A stretch of DNA of 64,000 nt from Ciona intestinalis (taxonomy: Eukaryota; Chordata; Ascidiacea; Phlebobranchia; Cionidae), in contig NC_020166.2 of NCBI RefSeq assembly GCF_000224145.3, positions 2,845,561 through 2,909,560 on the forward strand. The letters run 5' to 3'. Positions within the stretch are counted from its first letter, which is position 1, and each line of letters begins with the position of its first letter. Shown here in pieces: positions 55,001 through 64,000 of this stretch. The notes below the pieces were generated by a model, which was not told where the DNA came from, did no database searches, and saw only the letters and a list, made by a program, of their open reading frames with translations. The position numbers and the translations under genes are program-made.

Positions 55001-56158
55001 TGTGATCCACGGGTAACTTAAGTCAGAATACGTTGTTAACCAAGAAAGTTAACATCTATATTTACTCAGTTTCGCTCAGAAGTTCTCAAAGATAAACCAG
55101 ATGACCAAGTTTTGACTTCATTTGCCATAAGCCCTTGCATAATGACCCCCTTCAGTAAAGGCAGAATCACATTACAGTCAACAGATCCGTTACAGCAACC
55201 TAATATTGATCCTAATTACTTATCAGACCCGAAAGATGCAAAAATGATGGTACAAGGTAAGTACTGGCTCAATTTATGAATGGCAAGAGGTTGTTTTAAA
55301 AATAATTTAATAATTTTCGATTCAGCATTTCGTACTGCAAAGAAAATTGCAAACACGACAGTTTTTCGCAAGTTCGGAGCAAAGCAGAAGTTTTTATACG
55401 ACGAATGCAACAGAAAAACTGGGTAAAATCATTATTTTGGTACAAAAACTTCTTATTGGTGCTATCTGTTATTGTTCAAATTTCAGAGATGATTTGTACG
55501 ATTGTTTGGTAAGAATGGAGACTCTGACGTCATACCACCCATGTTGTACAGCTAAGATAGGAAATGAGAAAGATAACTTGGCGGTTGTTGACCCCAGATT
55601 AAGGTTTGTCATTTAAATGTTACGACTAATGATGAATACAGTAGGTTGGGGAAAGATGGGGCACCTTTTTATTATTCTATTTTCTCTTTCTTCTCATTAG
55701 GTGCCTCGTGGTTGTATTAGACAACAACCAAGTCGCATAACATTATAGGTATACTTGTATGAAATCAATGTATATAACTACTGGTTATATATACATTGAT
55801 GAAATCAAAAACAATGTATATAGGTTTAAAATAAGAAAGCCATCAACCAGAGTCCAGAATGTTTTCACAGGATGTATGACCTACATTTATATACAGTTCG
55901 TGTCCTGTTAGCATTCGGTGTTCTGCTATTAAAATGTCCAAACTGACACTTGGGCATGAGAACTGTGTCAGTAGTATACGTATAAGTTGTACGTAAAAAA
56001 GTAAAACTTCATGTTTTACCAGGGTCTACAAGGTAAAAGGCCTAAGAATTGCCGACGCTTCAGTAATGCCGGCAATAACATCAGCAAATATACAAGCGCC
56101 GTGTTACATGATTGGCGAAAAAGCTGCTCACATGCTTAAAGAAGATTGGAGACTTTGA
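49080..56158 (+). CDS. GMC-family flavin oxidoreductase (choline/glucose dehydrogenase-like)
   Basis: Thirteen exons: 49080-49206, 49822-49882, 50753-50900, 51282-51549, 51908-52031, 52513-52723, 53774-53890, 54402-54502, 54914-55001, 55070-55256, 55326-55422, 55487-55603, 56023-56158, giving about 593 aa, the usual GMC size. A hydrophobic start precedes the FAD site VVGAGTSG (Gly44, 46, 49). GMC signature 1 ([19 protein letters not shown], about 118-136) and signature 2 ([15 protein letters not shown], about 290-304) are both present. The catalytic pair is His527 (YHPCC) and Asn571 (in TSANIQAP). Such enzymes oxidise alcohols or aldehydes with FAD; the substrate cannot be told here. Intron 2 has a GC donor (at 49883). 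The exon 9 end is uncertain: GT at 55002 keeps phase, while a better-looking GT at 55013 does not unless an implausibly short intron is used. Confidence 0.93.
49379..49556 (+). mobile_element. Family-A MITE
   Basis: Slightly shortened; intron 1 of the GMC gene. Confidence 0.84.
49571..49766 (-). mobile_element. Family-A MITE
   Basis: Full length; 15 bases from the previous copy, opposite orientation. Confidence 0.87.
49963..50157 (+). mobile_element. Family-A MITE
   Basis: Full length; GMC intron 2. Confidence 0.9.
50244..50429 (+). mobile_element. Family-A MITE
   Basis: Near full length; GMC intron 2. Confidence 0.87.
50909..51093 (+). mobile_element. Family-A MITE
   Basis: Starts 8 bases past the donor of GMC exon 3. 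Confidence 0.85.
51631..51817 (-). mobile_element. Family-A MITE
   Basis: Full length; GMC intron 4. Confidence 0.88.
52053..52235 (+). mobile_element. Family-A MITE
   Basis: Starts 21 bases past the donor of GMC exon 5. Confidence 0.85.
52758..52950 (+). mobile_element. Family-A MITE
   Basis: Starts 34 bases past the donor of GMC exon 6. Confidence 0.88.
53095..53343. mobile_element. MITE-ended element with unrelated core
   Basis: Outer 30 bases look like family A, but the middle is different and holds an AT run and a short inverted repeat; GMC intron 6. Confidence 0.55.
53560..53757 (+). mobile_element. Family-A MITE
   Basis: Full length; ends 16 bases before GMC exon 7. Confidence 0.9.
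53925..54065 (+). repeat. Third dispersed repeat family, longest copy
   Basis: About 140 bases, preceded by an ATA run; GMC intron 7. Confidence 0.6.
54192..54358 (-). mobile_element. Family-A MITE, shortened
   Basis: Internal loss of about 30 bases; GMC intron 7. Confidence 0.84.
54543..54732 (+). mobile_element. Family-A MITE
   Basis: Near full length; GMC intron 8. Confidence 0.87.
55637..55696 (+). mobile_element. Family-A MITE, left-end fragment
   Basis: First 60 bases only; GMC intron 12. Confidence 0.75.
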
Positions 56159-56268
56159 AAACTTTTCAAACGTGTTATTTTCTAATAAACGCGGCAAAAA
56201 TTACGCACAATGCGAATTAGTGAAGTAATAATATTCAAAATTATACTTGTGCACGAGTTGGTATAGTT

Positions 56269-56274
56269 AATAAA
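56269..56274 (+). promoter_or_regulatory. Polyadenylation signal of the GMC oxidoreductase
   Basis: AATAAA 111 bases after the stop codon, in the 200-base gap shared with the convergent elongase gene. Confidence 0.7.
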
Positions 56275-56360
56275 AATTAATTTGTCGATTTACTAAGTAT
56301 AATAAATACACACAAGTTGCACACGTATTATTCTAAAAATGAAGCAAAAAATCATTTTCG

Positions 56361-59300
56361 TCAGTGTTGTTTTTTGGTAGTACCATTTCCCAACGATTTT
56401 TTAGGCTTGTTATTATAAGCGTGTATGTAAAAGTTCCCAAACAGCATCAGAAGTGTGATAGCGTACGCGATCATCAGTTTGCATAGCCATTTCGGATAGT
56501 CACATTCCGTCACTATGCTATATATGCAGTAGACAAATAGAACAACAAATTGGCTCTGAAATTTAAGGTAAAAGTTCATTATTAGAGAAAAAATGACGGT
56601 TGAGTGCAATGTATGAATAAAGGCAACTTATTTATCCTCGCGTGGCGGGACGACTATACACTACACGACTACAGTAATTAACACGGGTCTTCTATTTCTC
56701 AAACTTCGTTCCTGCTTACCAGTTAACCGTATGTAACTTAGTGGTAATGATTTTTTTTTATGGGACAGTTTTCATGTATGGCTGATAATTTGTACAACCC
56801 ATTAGTGACCACTATAGGTTAAAGCAATAGCCGCTAAGTGTCTTGCCCAAGGACACATACGCCCAAAAGAACACATACGCCCACAAGGACACATATAGCC
56901 CACAATGGTAGCAACGATGAGCCTTAAACGCATTACCTATGGTTAAAGGCAGTGCACATAAAATAGGCATGCGCGCTCACAACTGTGGTCCAAATTCAAT
57001 TGAAACCAAACACATTTTTAACGTTGTCGTCAGTATATAGTCTGTAGCCTATGTGTGGGTTACAAACAGTGCACATAAAATAGCTACTTTTCATTATTGA
57101 ATCATGTACATACCAGTTGCAGCATAGTGAGATGTTTTTTCCACCACAAGTATTTCTGCATATGAGGACCTACAGCACTCAGCCCATAGTAGGTATACAT
57201 CACAAAGTGAACGAAGGAATTAATGCCGCCGAATATGTAAGCTGAAAGATATGTTTGAGGTTACATTAGGTATATAGTAGAGGGAAGATGGGACACCTTT
57301 TACAGATAATATCCAAACATCCTGATTGTGTTTTAAACAATTAACAACGGTCTATGGGAGTCGTGAGGATACGGCTTTATAATTCCTTGAATGTTCTTGT
57401 TTCGTACCAAAAGGGAAGAGAAAATAGCATGAAAAGGTGTCCCATCTTCCCCCACTCTACTACAACTCTTTCAAATTATAGTAGGGTGGGGTAAGATGAC
57501 ACATGTTTTATTTCTGTTCTTCCGTATCAATTTGTAGTATTTAAAGAACATTCAAAGAAATATATAATCGTACTCCGACAATTCTAAAAGATCGTTGTAA
57601 CTTGTTTAAAAGAAAGAAATGTTGGATAATAAGTGTTAACGATGTCCCACCTCACCCCACAGTACAAAATATCTAAAGTAATAACTACATCTAGGTATGT
57701 TGCAAAAAGTATATAATATGTATATAAAACCCCAATGTTAGAAATCCACAGTGTAGCCTATGTAAGTTATATATAAGACAGATACGCCAGGGTGTGTGCG
57801 TGGTGTTCGAAAAATAAACTATTAAGTTTAAAAAAGGGGTGGCAAAAACACCAACGTTTTTAAATCTCTCCAACCGTTTTTTCCGAGGCATAAGCCTTTT
57901 CTTAGTAGTACAATACGAGTGCGGCACCGAGTCGCAATGTCAACACTTCTACGTACTGCCTTTTGTTAAGTTAGGCGCATTCTTTTCAGCTATAACTTAA
58001 TACTTGAATATAATATTAACCTTTAGGTATGACGAGAGTGGTAAAGTCGTTACACACATTCATATATGCGATATAGTTATTGCTATACAGTAGGGTCGGG
58101 AAAGATGGGACAGCTTTTTATTCCATTTCTCCCATTTGGTAGTAAACAAAAAAAATCAAAAGATTATAAAACCGAATTCTTATGACTCCTATAGACCGTT
58201 GGTAACTGTTTAAAACACGATCAGGATTTTTAGATATTATGTGCTAAGGGTGACCCATCTTTTCCCAACCTACTATTATACCATAGTGTTGAAATATTTG
58301 CTTAGTTTATATAGACATACTTTGTATGGGTAATATTTTGTTCATTATTTAACACGGCGCAAATGTTACTTTTGGTAACCACATAAATACTAAAGAGTTA
58401 GTTGATGACAATAACACGTTAACGTTTACAGCGGTGTATGTTTAAGTCACCTAATAAATGTTTATACTCCGGTGGCGCGCCCATTATTTTCTTTGTTATA
58501 AAAACGCGCCGCATTGTTTGTGTGACATAATAAAAGAATGGAAATGTCTGTCAGCCGTTTCTGGTGCGCACATTCACCCACAAACAATGAATGAAAACTA
58601 ATGTCATCGCGGTTCTACACTAAGTTGGTATTCGTTTCTTGGTCAGAAATTGATGCGCATATAATTTAGCGTGTCCTCTTATATACCTACCACGCACAGT
58701 GCATGTCTCAATATTTTGCCCACTGTAAAACCATCATGACTAGTTTCTCATTAACAATACATTCTGCTACGTCTAATGTATAGAAACAACAATAAAATAT
58801 ATAATGGATTGGGGTGAGGTGGTCCACGTTTTCATTTTCTCTTATGATACTATGTGTTAGAAAACAAAGAATATTTACAGAACTATATACCCGTATCTCC
58901 CGCAGGCCCCTAACAGCGCGTTAAAAACACAATTAAAAAATTTGATATGTTATGTACTAACGCTATACATTTTACCCCACAGTATTATAGCAGGGCGTAG
59001 GAAGATGGCACACGGTTTTATTCTATTTTCTCGTCTCATTTGGTAGTAAACAAAAAACATTCAATGGATTAAAAACCGTATCCTGACGACTCCCATAGAC
59101 CGTTGGCGTTGTTAATTGTTTAAAACACAATCAGTATTTGGATATTATTTGCTAAGGTGTCATATTTTACCCCACCCCACTATATATATATACGTGATAT
59201 ACTTACACTGCCCACCGGCCACGTATTTACAGGCCAGCCACCATACAAATATCATGCTACTGTGATGGTACACGTGCAGGTACGATATCTGATTGAATTT

Positions 59301-60806
59301 CTTTCGCAAGGCAAACATCCCGGTCTCGACCAGCTCAATGTACTTCGAAATATAATATATCCAACACACGCTAGCCATCTAAAACGTAAAACAATTGACA
59401 TTTTATACTTGACTTATATCCGCTTCCAAGCATAGTTAATCAACTATAGCAGTTCGTTGTATATGGTATTTCTACATAAGGATTGGACACTATTACTTAA
59501 AAGAAATGTTTTAAGTGTATATATATTAGGATGTGGACAGATGAGGCACCCTTAGCAAATAATATCTAAATATCCTGATCGTGTTTTAACAACGGTGTCC
59601 CATCTGCTAATAGTGTACCATCTCCCCCCACCACACATATATATTTCAAACGTTAACCAGTTCGTTTCGGTCGTTGGCTTTTTACTTTTAAATATCAAAC
59701 TGTGACAAATGGTGGGTGTACTGTGTAGTTCTATAGATAAAGAAGTGCTACGTCTCTAGTATTACCACGTGCGCACTTAAAACTTGCGCCTTTTCGTTGT
59801 TCAACGCGAAAGTACAAATAAAGCAAAGTCTACGGCCCACGCAAAGGCAGACTGGTATGTGTTGACTAAAAGGGATAGGTAGTTCTTTACCAAACGCAAA
59901 CTTTTATATGGCTCTGTTACATAATCGTGATGATACAGCACTCTATAAATGAGCACTGGTATCATATTTCCAGTACACGAACACATTGTTGCGGCAGGAT
60001 ACTGTCTCTCACTAAGTTTACTTACTCGCATAGCGCTTGGTGCTCGGCTGTAATCCACTGGGACACATAAAACGCCGAAATTGGATTGCAAAGCAGCTCC
60101 GAAGAACTGCGAATAAAACAGTTGTCGTTACAGTATGCCCGTATTTAGATTAATATTTACTAGGCAATGTAACTTTTGTTACTTTTGTTATAATTACGAT
60201 CCACTATAATTGTTTCTTTATAATAGGAATTATACGGAATGTGTGGCTAGCAGTTAGCGCGTAACCAATAGTGACATATGGCATTACGCCTTACTAGGAG
60301 CTGTTTTCAACCAAACTAGTAATTAAGCTGATGTTCGTTACGGTACTGCACAGTACTGTACCGCTGTACCAGCAAATGCCTATACATTAAAGCGGTATCA
60401 AAAGCAAAACAATAGCAAAATCACCGTTCATTCATTTTGGCTCGGTTAGGATACGAAGCGACTAATTAAAATGAATGATTCACATGCAGGCCCATACCTC
60501 AAAGGTCATGTAAGCGGATAACAAAACCATGAATCCATTATACGCGACGATGGTACCACGCAATTGGTAAGCTGGTAGCTGAGATGTAACTCGTTTGGCG
60601 TTCAAACACAACAGCATATAGCATGATACGACAGTAATTGGTACCCAAGGACTCTTGACTAGCAACCAATCTTCAGTACGTGTATCTACATACGAACACG
60701 TAGTAAATAAACACAGTTTAGATTTACAACATACATTGAAAACACACTTACCAGCCCTTTCGTATATTGCATAATACAGTTGATTAGATAAAGCTTGGAA
60801 AGCCAT
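56361..60806 (-). CDS. Very-long-chain fatty acid elongase (ELOVL1/7-like)
   Basis: Six exons (60752-60806, 60498-60685, 60026-60106, 59207-59378, 57114-57241, 56361-56555) close in frame to 272 aa, the usual ELOVL length. It would be the ER condensing enzyme that adds malonyl-CoA to fatty acyl-CoA. The catalytic box HVYHH is at 143-147, [12 protein letters not shown] follows, and the C-terminus ends KKQH, a dilysine ER-retrieval signal. Five or more hydrophobic segments are visible. The N-terminal DTRTEDWLL and [11 protein letters not shown] stretches resemble ELOVL1 and ELOVL7 most, though subtype is inference. The usual KxxExxDT motif reads KYIELVET (120-127), with Glu in place of Asp. Intron 4 is almost 2 kb and holds five MITEs. 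The gene converges on the GMC oxidoreductase, with only about 200 bases between stops. Confidence 0.95.
56610..56955 (-). mobile_element. tRNA-derived SINE
   Basis: Nearly full, with a local triplication of the ACACATACGCCCA stretch; elongase intron 5. Confidence 0.82.
57273..57462 (-). mobile_element. Family-A MITE
   Basis: Full length; 15 bases from a family-B copy; elongase intron 4. Confidence 0.88.
57478..57665 (+). mobile_element. Family-B MITE
   Basis: Full length; elongase intron 4. Confidence 0.78.
58086..58276 (+). mobile_element. Family-A MITE
   Basis: Full length; elongase intron 4. Confidence 0.88.
58804..58989 (+). mobile_element. Family-B MITE
   Basis: Abuts the next copy, sharing the TATA; elongase intron 4. 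Confidence 0.75.
58988..59184 (+). mobile_element. Family-A MITE
   Basis: Full length; ends 22 bases from the elongase HxxHH exon. Confidence 0.86.
59525..59638 (-). mobile_element. Family-A MITE, internally deleted
   Basis: Middle 80 bases lost; elongase intron 3. The last MITE in the window. Confidence 0.82.
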
Positions 60807-63538
60807 TCAATTCCAGTATGTACAGTATCCGCAGTCTAGTTTTCAGTTCTGCGTTTAATTTTCTAGTTGTAATTAATATTTCCCAATCTCGTAGCAACGC
60901 ATGTCCTGTCGGTTACTGTAACTAGATTTCTCTTCTATGTGCCTGCTGTTTGAATACGAGACACATTATTGATCACCGACTCAAACAAGAGAAAAGTGCC
61001 TTTCTCTCTACTAGACTAGGCCTCGCGGGACAGCTTGGCAAATCCAGTAGTCCCGCGAATTCTAGAATACATTATAACTGACTACTTTTGTTAAGAAGCC
61101 TTACTCATTTATCTCAACTATTATTTATGAAATAAAGAAAAAAAATTCATGGATTTTAAAGAATCTTTCGGTCTATAACACCTTATGTTTACATTCTATC
61201 TTAGCAAAACATATTTTACATACGAAAGCTGCCCGCGCAGTAAAAACACTCGTTAAAACGTAAAACTATACGACTACACGGTTACTGTACCAATACTGCC
61301 ACAACAGATACACGTAATGCCAGTACAGCTTTTTACAAATACCACGCGCACGTTTTGCTGCCGGGACTTAAACTATGTTTCGGTCCATTGAACGCCTATA
61401 CAACACCACCGTTCCAGCACGAAGAGCGAGTAAGAAAAATATTTAAGCAGTGGTAATACGTCTCACTGCGGTTTCGTGATGCCGATCCGCCTACATACCA
61501 GTCCGGATCATCTAAGTTCGCGTTAACGTTCGAAACCTATATGTTGATACATGACACGTAGGTAGTAGTATAAACAAAAAACACGGCTGACCGGTAAAGC
61601 GCCATACCCGCAACAATGGTTTAAAGTAAACGGTGTTAAAAGAATTTACACAAATATTATAGCAGTTATGCGGTACTGGACAAATCTGTTACAGCAGCAC
61701 ATACACAATATGTAAACGTATAAAAGCAATTCCCTATTACTAAAACCCTTTGTTGGCCTTTGTAGTCCACATTTGGAACAGTACACAACCAATAGGCCAT
61801 GGGGTAAGACGTTTATCCGCCCTCAAAGAAAATTTGTTTGAAGTAAAGTCGATGATATTTTACCTTAAATTCTAAAAGATTTCTCCCGTCAGTTGGCGCT
61901 AAAGAGCCGGCAACTTTCGTGGAAAAAGGCCAGTTGAAATCTAACCTCGCACAGAAGTAAACCTGATTGACATGAAAATAATTTTAATATAATTCTATAT
62001 CCTTTATAAGCTGTGATACGATGCAGGTGACAACAAAATGCACGAACATGCGACTATATTACAAAGTATACGACCGTATATGTATATGTATAAATCCTTC
62101 GTCGTAATGTTAAACTTTAATTTCTCATATGAAATGTACAGTTAATATGACAACAGCATTTTTCGGATTTAAATGTTAGAATGTTTTTTAAAGGATCAGC
62201 GACAAGACGAACGTTCAGATAAACACTGATATGTTGTAACTTACTCTCCCGGGATTAGAACCCAGTACCTTTAGGTTAAACCAACGTCGGGTTAAACCAC
62301 TCTTTTACCAATCTATACGGTTATCACATTCATGATAATAAAAATTATAAAACCAACGATTTTTCTCTTTAAAAAAACAAAAAAAAAATTAGGATTTTTT
62401 TTCTAAAAAAAAATTACCAAGTCGCAAGACGGACTATTTAAGAATGAATGGCAACGTCAAGGTACAGGAACGCCAAACAGCGGTTACATGCCTTGTGTAC
62501 TTTGTAATCCTAAAATATATTTGTCTTTCTTGGCGGTTATGAGACTGCAAGTTTGCTGGTTATTCATCGGAAAGAGTTCCCATCAATTTCTAGTTTAAAT
62601 GCTTGTACGCGTGTGGTTTATGACAAGTTTAAAATTTTGGTATCTTTTTGTTTTATATGTGAGGTTCAAAAGTATCTCAAGACGTGCAAGGGTTTACCTG
62701 CATTTTAGAAGCTTGCTTTGAATATGCAGATTACGATTGAACCTACAGCGACCTAGCAATTACCTGATGGCAGATATGATATCGAAATAAACCGAACAGG
62801 ATATTCCTGTTGCTGAAATCGTATGATTAAAGCTATCATTGCGCCGTGCTCTGTCAAGGTACAATGCGAAAGCCGCAAAGCTTTACAACAAATATCCTTA
62901 ACCGCTACCTTTCTTTACCCGCGGTTGAAAGTCGAAAACCCGGTCTGGAATTTTAATGTCGGCCAAAGGCAGCCAGCACATCTCGTCGGCTCAGCGAAAA
63001 TCGGGTTGGCGAAAACGTCACAGCGCAGGCGACAGCGGCAGATTATGTTTGTATACCAGCGGCAAAGGCTAAGTTTAAGTAGCAGCAATGCCTAAGTTTT
63101 GATGTAGCATAAAGTATCTGGTGCACACGTTCATTGCGTTGTTACAACAGCAGGTGTTCAGTGCAAATCGTTTTTAATCTAGGCCTAAGATTGCCTGTAA
63201 CCTTCCTGTATTATTTGTGTATATATATGAACAATTACTTAAAGCGGAAATGCATTTGGCAAACGAGAGGTAACCAGATTTAGGTTCACAACCGATTTGA
63301 AAAGGTCACTGCCCTTTTGAGGTAATTAATTAACATGTAACTTTTCTAGTTGATTAACTGCAACCGGTAAACTTCAAGGCATTTTCGGAACACTTCGTAA
63401 AAGTGCACGTGTGTATTCTTAGGCGCTGAGTGTATTTAGGTTGAGGTTTTATTGGCTTTGGGCTGTAACAGAGTATTAGCGTTTTCTGCTGCTTGAGAAT
63501 GCCGTTGGTTTAACTAAGAAATAGATAGAAGTTTTACA
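60807..63538. other. Repeat-poor intergenic region
   Basis: 2.7 kb with no MITE and no SINE of the window's common kinds, unlike everything from 2 to 59.6 kb. Only a tRNA-like relic (62241-62310) was seen. No coding exon recognised. It should contain the elongase and LRR promoters. Confidence 0.5.
62241..62310 (-). repeat. tRNA-like relic
   Basis: A box-like AGTGG and B box-like GGTTCTAATCC at tRNA-like spacing, but no cloverleaf that pairs well. Perhaps an old SINE head unlike the common family. Confidence 0.35.
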
Positions 63539-64000
63539 ATGAATGTCGGATTCGTTATTTTATTGCTGGCATTTTCCAATGCTGAAAGTGCGGATGCATC
63601 GGATCTCAGAAGAACGCAAGTTGTTAGTGGTTCCAGCGATAAAACAAACAATATCGCTGAAGTAGCAGAGCACACTCAACGCACGTTTACAGTGGTAGGC
63701 AGGCACGACTCACGCCGTTTTGACGCTGGGATCCCGACTACCCTTGAACAAGCACGAAACCTTAGCGCACGGGAAAGAGAGAACTCTTCAATTAATAACC
63801 CGTGGTGCGACGATGGCTGCTTCTGTTACAGCTCGCTAGAGGTACACTGCACCTTTCAGCAGATCACGACCGTGCCTTCGGTATTCCCACCCAATACAAA
63901 AAAGATAAACCTTGCCTATAACAAGATTACACGCTTGCCGGACAACAGACTTTCAGTATACGGATCTACGCTACGGTTTTTGTTTCTGCAAAGTAACAGA
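63539..64000 (+). CDS. Leucine-rich-repeat secreted or membrane protein, 5' part
   Basis: An uninterrupted frame of 154 codons opens at 63539 and runs off the window. Residues 1-18 form a signal peptide (FVILLLAF). A polar 70-residue spacer follows, then a Cys cluster (Cys90, 94, 96, 104) of the LRR N-terminal cap type, and the first leucine-rich repeats (KINLAYNKITRLPD at about 122-135, then LRFLFLQSN). No intron is needed within the visible part. The rest of the protein is outside the window, so whether it is secreted, membrane-bound or fused to other domains (as in Slit, LRIG or peroxidasin families) cannot be said. GC content rises within this exon compared with the DNA upstream. Confidence 0.85.
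   Translation, partial: MNVGFVILLLAFSNAESADASDLRRTQVVSGSSDKTNNIAEVAEHTQRTFTVVGRHDSRRFDAGIPTTLEQARNLSARERENSSINNPWCDDGCFCYSSLEVHCTFQQITTVPSVFPPNTKKINLAYNKITRLPDNRLSVYGSTLRFLFLQSNR

Noticed and set aside
55013-55044. 32-base intron in the GMC gene
   Set aside because: It keeps frame, but is too short for normal splicing; a weaker donor at 55002 gives a usual intron.
62823-63095. Open frame of 90 codons before the LRR gene
   Set aside because: No domain, no splice partner and no homologous pattern seen; it may be chance.
1-64000. CRISPR arrays, operons and other prokaryotic features
   Set aside because: The sequence is spliced animal DNA; regular repeats here are MITEs and SINEs without direct-repeat and spacer structure.

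Overview
The window reads as AT-rich animal nuclear DNA, almost certainly an ascidian close to Ciona intestinalis/robusta. The reasons are many short exons with GT-AG introns of about 50 to 500 bases, metazoan domains (CUB, EGF, sushi, Ly6/uPAR, trefoil, fibronectin III), a tRNA-headed SINE and a swarm of about 200-base inverted-repeat elements of the kind described in Ciona. Exons were assigned by hand from splice sites, reading phase and domain continuity. Ten genes or gene parts are supported, and nine of them close in frame from start to stop.

Layout. 645-8951 (-): a CUB-EGF-sushi single-pass membrane protein, 422 aa. 10628-14832 (+): phosphatidylinositol synthase (CDIPT), carrying an intron-sized duplication around an assembly gap. 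15130-15560 (-): a broken partial copy of the first gene's CUB region. 16034-22470 (-): a second CUB-EGF-sushi protein, 548 aa, with a Tyr/Gly/Asn-rich repeat before the CUB domain. 23230-28013 (-): an orphan type I receptor, 806 aa, with a long tyrosine-motif tail. 29370-36843 (-): a Ly6-FN3-Ly6-trefoil membrane protein, 434 aa. 38310-47581 (+): a third CUB-EGF-sushi protein, 466 aa, divergent from the previous gene. 49080-56158 (+): a GMC-family flavin oxidoreductase. 56361-60806 (-): an ELOVL fatty-acid elongase. 63539 to the window end (+): the start of a secreted or membrane leucine-rich-repeat protein.

The three CUB-EGF-sushi genes are clear paralogues: exon order, exon phases and several exon lengths (113, 104, 168 bases) are the same, and all three carry a polar residue at the same place in the membrane segment (Asn, Asn, Lys). 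With the Ly6/trefoil receptor and the orphan receptor they make about 45 kb of lineage-specific cell-surface proteins, flanked by ordinary lipid-metabolism genes (CDIPT, ELOVL). A recognition or adhesion role for the cluster is inference only.

Repeats fill the introns: about 75 MITE copies in two related families (A and B), about 20 SINE pieces, two near-identical long-TIR DNA transposons with 7-base target duplications (one nested in a MITE), and a minor dispersed family. MITEs are absent from 1-2080 and from 59640 to the end. Six N-runs mark assembly gaps, five of them inside or beside repeats.
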